From assembly GCF_027942865.1 (NCBI RefSeq), contig NC_134528.1, positions 29,707,232-29,771,231 on the forward strand: DNA of 64,000 nucleotides, written 5' to 3'. Under the pieces are notes generated by a model that was not told the DNA's origin, ran no database searches, and saw only the letters and a list, made by a program, of their open reading frames with translations. The position numbers and the translations under genes are program-made. Shown one piece after another: positions 12,501 to 25,300 of the stretch (position 1 is the stretch's first letter; the number at the start of each line of letters is the position of its first letter). Source of the stretch: Odontesthes bonariensis (taxonomy: Eukaryota; Chordata; Actinopteri; Atheriniformes; Atherinopsidae).

Positions 12501-15500
12501 AGTCTTTGGTCAGATCTTCTGTAGGATGTGAGGAGGGTGACTGCACCATATTTTTCTCCACTGTACACTTTCTGTTGTGCAAATAGAAACAGAATAAACC
12601 AAAAAGTAAAGGCAAAGCAGGAGTTTTCAGAAGTCTGAGAAGTGTTTTCTTTTAAACTCACCTGCTCCCACATTTTTCTGTCAAGGAACTTCTCCACAAG
12701 CTGTTGGTTGCTCAGGGAGTTGTGAGTGAGATGTGCCTTCAGAATCTGGACAAATAGGCATAAATCAATTACTTTTCTATGTTCTTTCTAATCTCCTTAT
12801 GACGGATCTCCTTCTCCTTAATAGTCATCATGAAATTATAACTAAATGATGATTGAAATGATTACAATCACTCACCTTGTATTCATCAGAGTGGAGTGTA
12901 TCCAGAGGAAGCCCATTTCCCTCTGCATTAAAGCACTGTTCAAGGCACTGAAATTCACACAACACAAAATTTAGCATGAAGCTGTGGCCCTTACTGTAAA
13001 TTTTTAATTTTCTTATGCAAACGATAAAATAAAATACGTTAGTCGGCTTTACAGTTGCTGATCAGTGGATGTAATTACCCCTTAGTGGGGCCAGGGTAGC
13101 TATTTCCACTGGCCTCCAGTCTTTACAGAAAGCTAAGCCAACTTTCTCCTCACTACAGATTCATTTCAGCAAGTATCACGATACTTCAAAATAGCCAAGG
13201 GCCAGTATCCAATACTAATTGTGCAAGCACACTTGAACATAAGGCAAATGTTTAAAGCTCAATATGCAGTAATAATAGGTTATTTGTGTTATTATCTTGA
13301 AATAAATATTGTTTTGTTGAGATAACAGGTAATATACTTTGTGGTGATTGGAAAATTAACTTTACAAGGCAAAACTAACAAATAGTGGGAATGCCTTAAG
13401 AGCAGCTAGACTAAAGCATTGTGGGGGTTGGTTAAAATCTTATTTTTCCCCTTAGACATCACTTTACTAAACTCAGTGCAGCAAACAGAATGACATTTAT
13501 TTAAGGTAAACACAAGAAACTTGTGCTAAAGAAAAAGAAAAAAAATGGACCAGACTCAGTGAATAATTCCCTATAATCCCTATAATCTAGATCAGTGAGC
13601 AGTGCTGACCAACATGTCATTGGGGTCATCAGGTGGGAACCTCCTTTCATCAGTGTTTCGTCTAGTTGGGCCCACGACACCTCCAGGAGGCTAGACAATG
13701 ACCACTGGCGTCCCAGGGTCACCCCCCTAATGCCAGCCAACACTGCTCCTCACACCACAACAACCATTTTTTTATTAATTTTTTTTTTCCACAGCCACAA
13801 GATACCTCAGCCTCTCATCAACTGCACACCAGTCACAGTGGGGTGGGGATACAAACCCTGGTTTGGGTAGGGGGTAGAAATAGAAGAGGTAAAGATAAGT
13901 AGGAATGGGATTCAGACCCTGGTTTGGGTAGGGGGTAATGAAAGTATAGAGGGTGCCAGAGGTGGAGGCATGACAAGACACAGTAGCAGATTCAGCATGA
14001 CACGTCTGCTTTGACTTAATGCAATAGATCTGTCTCAACTGCCATGACAGCAGCTATGAATGAGGAAATATTGGAACCACTCATTTTCAAGCTCACCACA
14101 ATGATCTTGAGATCTCGAGAATTCAAAACTTATGTTATGTATGCAAGGCTACTCTTGACTTCCATTCACAGCTGGTATGAATAGAATTTTTTATTTTTTT
14201 TTGCCTGACACACAGGATAACAAAATGTCATCTTTTAGAGTGTCACTTTCAGCTGGAGTTGGATGAATTTTCCATGTCACCAAAAGTCAATCAAAAGTGA
14301 TTGAGAAGACATCTTTGTGCTCAATGTTGTGCCATAGTGGTCAAGTGAACCATATGGCTTTGGACCAACCTGCAGCGTATACAGCAGTCTTTGGCAGAAC
14401 ACCATGAGCCCTTCCTGCTGCGAATGCTGAGTTGCCACCTGGTAGAGGATTTTCACTGAGTTATTCCACAGAGGAGTCAGAAGACTGGGTATGGGAGAGA
14501 AAAAAAGTGGCACAATGTCATCTTAACCTGGAGTCGCCAAATAAATGGATCATCAGAAATAAAACTAGAATTTTTGGATATCAATTACCAATTTAACCAA
14601 TTTAAGTTTGCTCAGCACCTGTTGAAGTTCTCTTGGACCAAGTTTTCATTCATGTACTGCAGCTCTTGCTCTAGGTACCGCATAAGAGGGGCTGCAGCCT
14701 AACAACAGAGAAGAGGCTGGACATGAAACTGACACAGCAGTGTGTGTGTGTTTGAAAACTGGCAGTAATGATCACTTACATCCTCTGTGGACTTGGAGGG
14801 AATCCTCCGCCTGGTTGACATGCTTCTGACATGAGTCTCAATGTCTCTGTTTAACTGGAGACACAAACATATGAAGAATTAACATATATAATCTATTTCT
14901 ATAGAGAGTTTCTTTTTCATTCAAAAACAACAGCTAATTAATCATCCCTTGTCTTTCTTGATACCTTTTTTCCAAGAGTGTCCAATGCTGATCGGATCTC
15001 TCTGCTGAGGATGCTCTGAGCTTGCTGAAGCTGTGAAGGCAGCGTGTTGTGGAACTGGCTTTCCCCTATGACATTTTGAGTCCTATCTCGAAGCCCTGCC
15101 CAGTTCAGCTGTGTAGGAAGCCGGGTCAGTACAGACCGCAGGTGCTCCAGGTCGTTCACAACCACGCACAACTTCAGAGGGAGGAGAAACTTTACAAACA
15201 TGCGTGAAATACAGCATTAGGAGGATTTCCAAAAAAGTGTGTATGTACCATGTTAATGGCGCTGCCATGGTCCGAGTTCTCAGACAGCACCCTGACCCTG
15301 TCCTTCAGAAGGTGACAGTAGCCCACCACAATCTTACACACATCCTGAAAACACACATGTAGAAAAGTCAAAGAGCAGCCATCCCATGCTCATAACTTGA
15401 CCTGGGGCATCTGATTAAAACTGTTCTCAATGGCAGATTACAGTACCTCAGTGAGTTTGACCATGAGCATGAAGGCCTCCTCGGGGTCAGGCCAGGACAG

Positions 15501-18500
15501 CTGTTCCCACAGCTGGCAGATAGGCTGGATACATGCGACCAGGTCCACTGCAGAGGAACTGTGTTTTATTGGCACTGCACCAATCTGCAGAGGCTGGAGC
15601 TGAGAGGAGAGGACTTTCAGTCATATGATCACAATGCTACTTGTGGATAGCAGGCCCATTGTGATAATGCGTTACCTGGTCCACCTGCACAGCCCTCTCC
15701 ACCCTGTCTTGGGTAGTGCTGAACGCCTGGTTGAGCCAGTACGGCAGAGCCTCTCTGAAGCCCTCGTGGAAGTTTGTCAGCTCGAGTAATCCCCTGGAAA
15801 GTAAAACCCAATGTTCCAGTACTCACATATTCAGTTAGGATTGTGGTGAATTTGTCATGGTCTTTGACTTTGTTGATGGTTGTGTTCTATGTTATATTTT
15901 TATTTTCACTTCCTCTGTGTACAACCCCAATACCAAAAGGTTAGAACACTGTAAGTAAAATACAATGATTTGCAAATCTCATTAACGACCATTTCATTCA
16001 TAGTGGAACATGAATTCTTCTATTTTTGCCACTGTGTCCGAGTCGGTTGCCACAAGGATTGTCATTAAATGAGAAAGTGATCTCTCTAGTTCCCGAGAGT
16101 GACACTGTCCTCGGCGCGACAGTCAAGACCTAGGTGACCTGACTGGTGGCCAACTCCTCAAGTTTCCAGTCTTATGCTTGTCCCATTTCCTGACCTGAGC
16201 TTCAGGATCCAGCTCAATCACCTATGAGGTTCCCAACCCCCACCTCTCATCCATTCCAGTTTATGGCCTCCTCCCTAGGCCTCTTAGGGTTCTCTTCACC
16301 ATCAGTCTCAGATTTTTTTTTGCTTGTTCACTGACATGTCCAGTGCTGGTCTACTTTTCCCGCTTGTCTTTTTGGATTTGCTAAAATGATCACCTTTACA
16401 ACTCCAGGGTACTGATGACAATAGGGTTAACTTGAATAAACAGACATATTGCATCAACTAATATTCATTTTATGCAGTATAATTTAATATAAACGTTTTA
16501 ATCAGTTGAATACATCTGGTGCGTTAAGGATGGGGTCAGTAAAATGTTATTTGAGCTTCTGCTGCTTCATCAGAGAAAAAAGGCTGACAACGTATGTTAC
16601 AGTGAAATGAGTGTGATGAATTCGGACCTTTTCTGTAAGAAAGCCTTGTCTTTGTGGATGGCCTGCAGGCTCAGATAGATGGGGAACAAACTTTTGGCTA
16701 GATGCTGTTCCATTTGACCTTCCATTAAGGATATGGTTTCCTTTACTTCCTTAGCAAGCTGTGGAAGAGAAGAGATGAGTGGAAATGTGGTACGGTGAGA
16801 CAGAATTCTTTTAAGGGAAATCTCCTCAGAGATTGAGACATTCCTGGGACCTGAGCTAACTCATTTGCCACTTACCAGAGAGTCAAACCTCTGATAGACA
16901 ACAGTGAACACATCAACTTGGACAGCACTGTTGAAACGAGGAAAAAAACACGTTATTCGATACTCTAAAAACCTCATTCACATCGGTCTGCATAATGAAA
17001 ATGATAAGAACGTTCATTTAACCAAAGCCTTCCCATGCACCGAAACCCACGATCAGCTGAAGTATACCGGTAACATCAATAATTACCAACACCTGTATGC
17101 ATGTTTTTCTGTTTGACGAGTCACCGTATCCTTCATGTGGGAGATCCACTTCTACAGTACATTTTTTTAAAGTACCTGACATACACTCGATTCCAGACAT
17201 CTTTATTGTGTTTTATGTCTTCCTGCACCTCCACGATCAAACTGGAGAGGGCGCTCCCAATCTCTGTCAGGTCCTGTGTGTCAGAAATAACATGACATTA
17301 TTGTAGCAAATAAAATGGAGAAAGCATGTAAGCTGAATTTCCAAGTAGTATGTTTAGGCTTTCATGATGTACTTGACTTTACCTTAGTCATTGGCTGATG
17401 CAAACCCTTTTTGATGGTAAACCATTCCTCTGTACCTGTCTGATATAAAAGTCATGCTATAAGTAATAAATTACCCATGACACACATACTGCTGGTTATA
17501 ATCCCATGACAATGATAACTGACCTGTATGGCATCGATGACCTCATCATGAAGCTCAAAGTTAGCTGGGTTCAGTTTCTGAAAGGCCTGGGTCTTACAGA
17601 TCTGAACCAAGATCCTGAAAAAAAGTACAGTCACTAATAAACTCGATCCTCACTTGCCACATTTCTGACAGCAGTTATTCAAAGGTTTGTAATGACAGGT
17701 ACCTGAGCAGAGTGTGTAGTTTTGGAGTAGCAATAGGAGTTGGTGGGAAAACGTCTCTGTATTTGGCCACCAGACACAAACCATATTGCAGGAAACCGTG
17801 AAGAGAATCCCCAAGTTCCTGTTTCTAGTACAGAATGCAACACCTTTCTCAATATTCATCTGAAAACTCTTCTGAATATTTTCATTAATGGACCAGGGAA
17901 ATCTGGATAGTGAGAGCAATCAGTTTTATACAAATGTATTAGCTACATACAACTATCTGACAACAGAAAAATAATCTTTTAAACAAACTACAAAGATTGA
18001 AAGGTTTTCAGTACAGTAAGGTTGCAATATGCTGTGAGCAGCCGGGTGAGGAAGTACTCAGATCCTTTTCTTCAAAGCAATAATTCTACTGAATTGCAAG
18101 GAACATTTGCACTCAAAAACATGATTTTAAAATCCTGATAAGGAATCAAAACTCTAAGAAAGCAGTATTCCAAAATCAAAGTTCCTCTCTATTCATAATG
18201 CATATATTACCATTAATGAAATAACATGTATACTTTTGATTTGTGGAGATGTGAGGTGGAGCTAATTTGACCAGTTTTTGTAAAGGAGTGAGCAGTCTAT
18301 GACACTGGATCTTATGTTCTGAAAAGATCAAATATTCGAAATGGAAAATAATCTGTTGCATGGTAAACAGATGCCAAATAAATATAGCTGAGTTAAAAAA
18401 AAACTATGCTGTTAGTTAAAAGTAAAAAAGCAGCCAAAAACTGAAAACGTGTTAAAGTTGTTGATAAGAGAAGAATCCAAACAAGAGTCAACAGGAAGCG

Positions 18501-19234
18501 AACAGGGAGGTGAAGAGTCTCATGATTTTTTATGGAACAACAATAAAACCAAAGGCACTGTCAAAGCAGAGAATCTAAAAGCAGACACAAACCTGCATGG
18601 GCGAAGACAGAACGACACAGAGGAAGGACTTTCCATCCAAACAAAAGTTCAGAAAGAGCAATAACATAACAGGCTGTGTCCATGAGTATCTGGCCAAGGA
18701 TGAAGAAAAGCTGTGGGGTATTCCAGCTCCAGAAAGGAGCTTCAACAAACTCTGAGTCTATCCCTGAACTCTGAGCTGACTAACTCTGAGATGGGAAACT
18801 CTGAGTATCCGGTTCCAGAACAGCAGAACATCTTTAGACAGAAAAGCAACACAGCTGCAGCGGAACTTAATGCAGTATTCACGTAACATTTAACCACACT
18901 GTCTTGCAGAATTACAGGTGAAAACGGTGATGTTCAGGTATTGAATGAAATTTCATTTTCATTTAGTTGCAATCTCACAGGCGTAAAGCGCACTTGGCTG
19001 AAAATGAAATATAAAAACATAATTCAAACAGGTGGGGTATAATGTGCTTTTACCCATAGGCACTTGATTGTAACTCACTTCGGTTGTAATCATATTTGAC
19101 ATATTAAACAAAGTTACATACGTATCATTCAGAGGCCGTTCCAACGTGTAGATTAACAGGTGCGTTCTACTCAGCCAACAAAGGCCCGCAAAACGACTAT
19201 AAGAGATATATCAGTAGGCTATATATAAAGATAT

Positions 19235-19318
<84 letters not shown>

Positions 19319-22300
19319 TAGCCACTGATAGTTCTCTTCCTATTCACATTTTTTTTACATTGTGTGGAAGTTTGAGTTTGACATGTACACTGAAGTGATG
19401 TGAATACACATTCTTATCCTTTTTAAGAGCGTGCGTCTGGCCATTACCAGGATTAACACAGTGAGATGTTCAGGAAATATACCAGCTTCATGTTGCATGA
19501 ATTGTAGAATTTAGTGTCATCCTTATGTTTACTGTTACCAGTGACGGACTTGTGCAGAATCCATCTAATAAAACAAAGATGGCAGAAACAGAGCAGGAAA
19601 CGGTTTACTTGGAGCGACAGATCTGGGAGGCAGATCTGGAAATATAAATATAAATTTAAGGTGGGTGCATGGTAATATATGTTGATTAATGGAACAATAT
19701 GGGCCTACGAATACTGACTTTTGTATTTGTAGGAAATAAAGAAGAAGTGAAATATTTATGATTTGTCTTTATTTGGTTGCCGCTTGCAAAAATAAAAATA
19801 AACAAAAAAAAAAGGGAGAGCAGCGCAGATAATTTGCTCTGATCTCAGAGCACGTGACATTACAAATGTATGGCCGGAGAATGGTGATGGAGCGAGACGA
19901 AAAACGGTGCCGCTCAATTAAATATTCGTCTGGCAATGACAAAATATCGATCCGTGGTCTAAGAAGCCTCTCCCGACGCAAGGCAATGCGGATTAATTCC
20001 GCTTCAATATCAACAGGATTTCAGAGAAACGGACACCCCATGTGTAACAGCTCAGCAGGAGGGAGGAGACGGGGATAAACTCAGAGTTTATTTCATAAAT
20101 ATGTTCACAGAGGAAGTTACCGCGGTAACAGACCCGCAGTTTAAGTTGCATCTCTTCCTGTAACTGAAAACTCAGAGTTTCCCTCATCTCAGAGTTTTCT
20201 TTCCGGAATACCCCCCAGGGGGGAAGCAATCACAAATAAACAACAGGTGATGGCAATCAACTGGGACCAGGTGTGAAGAGAGCAAAGTGAACAGGAACAA
20301 ACTATGGGAAACTATTTCAAAATTAAACAGGAAGTAAAACAGACAAAAGACAAGGAATCGAAACCAAAAACACAACTAAAACCAGAGGCTAGGAACATGA
20401 TTGTACTCCAGAGATATGCTTTCCATCTCTGGCAGTGAGTTGAGCACTTATACCTGTTGGTAGGGCAGCTCCTGCTGATGCCAGTGGTACTCTATGCTGG
20501 TGAGCTGCTGGAAAAGCACCGAGGAGTCCACCTCTAAGCTCTGGTACAGCTTACTAGAAGCCACCCACTTCCTGATAACGGTAAAAACGCATAACACGTA
20601 GCTCACACACACCACAGTGATGACACAAGAGACAAAAGTGAAGTATGGCATCAGACACCATGGTGTATATATTTATGTATGTATATATATATATACTGTA
20701 TATGGGAGCAGTTTCAGAACTAGTCTTGTGTTGTGCCAAATATGAGCACACTTGGTACAAAGAGCTATAAATCTTCAAAATGAAAACAAGATCCTTACGC
20801 CAAGTCTTGCAGAAAAGGTGAGAGGTCATTCTGCGTTGCGTAGAGTTCCAGCAGAGTCTGAGCCTCGCCACACAACGCCCCTTTCCACGGAGCAGTACTC
20901 TGAGCGAGACACAGCAAGAGAACGGGTTAATAAAAAGGGAGACAAAGTGGGAGATTTCCACAGGAATGAAAGGACACGTCTCTTTCACCTCCTGCTTGGA
21001 GATGTAAGCCTGGACAAACTGCTGCAGAATCCCACAGTAGTTGATGTAAGCACTGCGACCGGCACTCAGCGTCCCGTCTCTCTGTCAGTCACACAAAACA
21101 CAGCCGGTCTGATAACTGTTACCAACTGTTAGCAGATGGACAGAGACTCGTGTCACACTCCATGTCCTTGTCCTACAACCAATGTTTGTATCTCTTACTG
21201 AACATACAGTATAGTACTGCACAAAAATCTTGAAACAATTCCCATTTCTTCATACTTTGCTTTCAAGCATCCAGACTTTCTTGTAATATTTTAAAGTGGT
21301 CTTGAGCCATAATTTTCCATGTTTTATGAAGTCTTTTTTTTAAGTTGTAACTTTAATATCTTTCAATATCTTTCATTTCAATTGTTACTGGCAGCCTGTT
21401 GCAAAGACACGTCATTTGCATCTATAAAAAATGTCAAAAACAGTTTTAATGACATCAAGCAGTATCTTTGCACCAAAAAGGTTAGAAAGAGCTATTGATT
21501 AAAAGCTATTAATTAAAAGAACTTGGCATATCCCAGCATAGTGTGCAGTGTGTCCTTAAAAGTTTGAGGAAACTGGACAAGTGGAGGACAAAAGAAGAAG
21601 TGTCAGGCCTACAAAAGCCACCTACAGCCGATGAACAGATTCTAAAAATAATGTCCTTAAGAAAGAGGAAAAAATCCAGCAAAGACCTGACACAGGAGCT
21701 GAGAGATGCATCTGGACCTTCAGCTGATCCATCTGCTGTCGGCCCAAGCCTCATCAGAAACGGGCTCCATGGAAGGGTGGCTGTCAAGAAGCCGTTCTTC
21801 GGGAAGGGAAACAGGGAGAAAAGGCTGAGCTGTGCCAAAGGACACAAGAAGTGGGCTGAAAATCAGTGGCAGCAGGTCTGATGGAGGGATGAATCCTCCC
21901 CAGAGCCCGGAGCTCAACATTACTGAAGCAGTGTGGGATCATGTTGGCAGAGAACGGAACAAAAGGCAGCCCACATCCAAAGAAGAGCTTTGGGATGTCC
22001 TTCAAGAAGCCTGGAGAACTATTCCTGAAGACTCCTTAAAGAAAGGACAGAAAGCTCGTCTGAGAGGGTTCAGGCTGTGTTGGAGGAGAAAGATTCTCCA
22101 TACTACATTTTGACTTTTGAGCCTGTTAGAATTGTACAAGCATGCTTTTGCCTTCTTTGCTGTATTCGCTTTATGATTGCACATTTTTGAAAACAAAATG
22201 CTGCACCTATTTCCCATTTTCCTGGAAATGTATGAAGAAATGAGGAGGTCTCAAGACTTCTCAAAGAGCACTATACATGTGGCATATATCCAAACACAGA

Positions 22301-25300
22301 AGCTATTTCATTGATGTGTATTTCTCAATCCACTGTAACTATAAAATGCGACAGAATGGGTATCAGAAGGAATTCTTTTACTGCTTTGTGGATGAACTTG
22401 AGAATGAGGTGGCACTGGCCGCGGTCAGGGTACGTCTCTGTTTGGGGCTCCAGATTGTACCAGTTGTCCTCAGTGCAGTGGAGATTCTACACCATTAAAA
22501 CACAGTATAATATTAGACTGGACAAACAGAAAAGAGTAAAATAATAGACATAAACAAAGAAAATGTACGACCTGTAGTTTCAAAACAACATGTCCCAAAA
22601 AGTCATCTGTGCCTTTCTCCTTTTTGGCCTCCTTAATCATCCTAAATGAATAAAAGAAGAACAATTTGACAGTTTGGTCAAATTCTTAAGTGTTTATGTC
22701 AAACGGAGACACACAATACCTTCTTAAACTGTTAAAGTTGGTTTTGATCTCCTCTAGTTTCTGAGTGAGGGACACATCTTCATCTTTGTCCCTGCAACAG
22801 AAAAGGACAATAATATGAACGCAATAAAAAAAAGAAAAGTTGATTTAATGCAGAATAGGTAGGAGCTGTCTGTGTTCTCACCACATCTCAAGGTGGAAGC
22901 TGGCACCACCAACGTCTCCAAACTCTCTGAAATAGGAAAAACGATGAGGAACACTCATTTCAATTCGATTGATTGGAAAAAATCACAAATTGCGACTCAC
23001 AGTATGAAGGTTTGGTTCCACATTGGGTTCAGGGTCTGCTTCTTTATCCCAGTTTGATATATTTTGTCATTTGATACAGCGTCTTTTACAACAAATTTAC
23101 ACGGTTTGGCTCTGGAGCGGCGTGTCCTATTCTCCTCTTCATCTTCTAGTATCGTCAGCAGGCAATATGGGTCACTAAAACCTATTGAGAACACAAAGGA
23201 GTCACTTTTCACCCCTTTCAAAGCACTTTAACCTCAATTTTAGTAAAACAGTTGGATTGCAATTATAACCCAGTTTTCTGGGGGTTCATTTTTTTCTGTT
23301 TATCTCTGCAATATATAAACTAGACTGGGAATTTATAATCCTGCTCGTGCCTCACTGAAGCTGACCCATTAAAGGGAATTCATGCTTCACAAGTCTGCTT
23401 GGCCTTGAGGCCCATTTGACAAATATTTTGTCATCCTCAATGGTCTATGAGGATGAGGGGTCCCTCTGCATCAACTTCAAGGACTGAGTGCAAAACAACA
23501 TACCAGACAAAGACGATGAGGAGCACAAGAACTAGGGGATTAGCTGCTTGCAAGAGAATTCATATTATTTACAATATATCGTGGACTGATTACGTCACCA
23601 TGCATAGGTGTGCATTAGTGTCGGCACAGCTGACTCGAAGACTAGTAAGTATATACCTGTTGCTTCTCTGCAAGGTCCCAATCAGTTCGTACACGCACAG
23701 ACATCTTGAATTCACTATTAGTGTTTAAACCCTATGACATAAAAATCATGAAAAAATTTAGAAATCTAATAACCTTGGTACCAATACCTCTCCACTTCTT
23801 CCTCGATGGCAAGAGGGAATACAGTTTCTAACAAAAAATTTCCCCAATTTTTTCCATACATGGTGACTTGTCAAAAAGTTTTTTTAAAATATCTCTGCAG
23901 ATTTAAACATGAAATTTTAAACGCATTTTTTTTCCTGCTATTTTGCATTATTCCATTGAAGAAATGGTCAGGTGTTTAAATAAGAGGACACTTGGAAGAT
24001 GGAAAAGTGTGGGGACTGCAGCTGAAACCCACAGAAACCTATGGTAAGTTCTCCAGTAAACACTCAAAAGGAGAACTGGTACTGTTTCAAAAGCAAAGGA
24101 AAATCAAGCCAAATATCAATATGATCAAGGTTTTGTCACCTGATTTCACTTTTTAAAAAAGTTAATTGGTAAAAAAAATTACACTTCGCTGTACATAATG
24201 TCTATATATGATTCTACCCCCTAATCATACAGAAACTGGCTGCAAATCCTGCTCTTAGACAAACTGTTGCACGGCGGACGGGAAGCAAGAACTCACCACT
24301 AACATCTTTTCCCAGTATTCCCTTGGCTTCCTTCACGGTGGCCATCAGACAGTATACTGGGGGCTGTTTGGGTCAGATATTAGTCAGATACTTGTTCTAA
24401 GAGAGTAGTCTCACACATGCTAATGAGTCATTTTCTTCCACAGAAAAGGCGGTGGAAAGTTAAGATTCTTTGCTAACTTCCTTTCTCACCTCTGTGTTCT
24501 GTACTTTCTCCATCAGGCTGCTGTGCTCTGATTCTGTCATAGTGAAAGCCTGGTCGATAGAACAAGATGAAACGAGAATATGTGTAATCGGTCATACGCC
24601 AACACAAAAGCTGGTGTTGCATGCTAAGATGAGAAGTTTACCTCCTGAATATACTGGTGAAGCTGGCTGTCTGTGAAGACCTCATCTGATGACGGTTTAC
24701 CCATCTTATGGGCAATGGTGTATAGCAGCTCCTTATATAGAGGATTCAGCTTTGAACAGAACAGAAAGTGTGAGTGTGTCATTTTAAAAATGCCATTTAC
24801 GGTATATAACGTATAACAATTGGATGAGGATACCTCCAGCTCCTTGTGTCTACGTGCTTTCTCTTCTGGATTACCATCCTCTTTCAAATCCTAACAAACA
24901 AACAAACACTTTGTAATGACTCTATTTAAAACAGAGGCTAATCTTAGATAGTGATAGACTAAATGTGAGGCATTAAATAGCTCATGGAGCATTGCCCACC
25001 CTCTTCAGTTTCCTCGTCAACCCAAGTTTACGTGGATGGGCAGGTGAAAACTGGTGAGAGACACAAAAATAGTAAATAACCGTCATCACAAAACATACAC
25101 TTAAAATGTCCTTCCATCATCATGCTAGAAACCATTTACTACAATATGTGTATACAATATGCCAAATTAATGCAGAACATTTTCTTAACCATGTTGTAGA
25201 TTTCCAGGTTTGTGAAAATCTTTTCTATCTTTTAAACACTATTGACCCCCACTAATTTTCATTGAGTGTAGGATATATTTTATATTGAGGAGACATCAAT

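Noticed and set aside
18717..20222. Repeated ACTCTGAG words as possible regulatory sites
   Set aside because: They are confined to the subterminal parts of the Harbinger-like element and belong to its ends.
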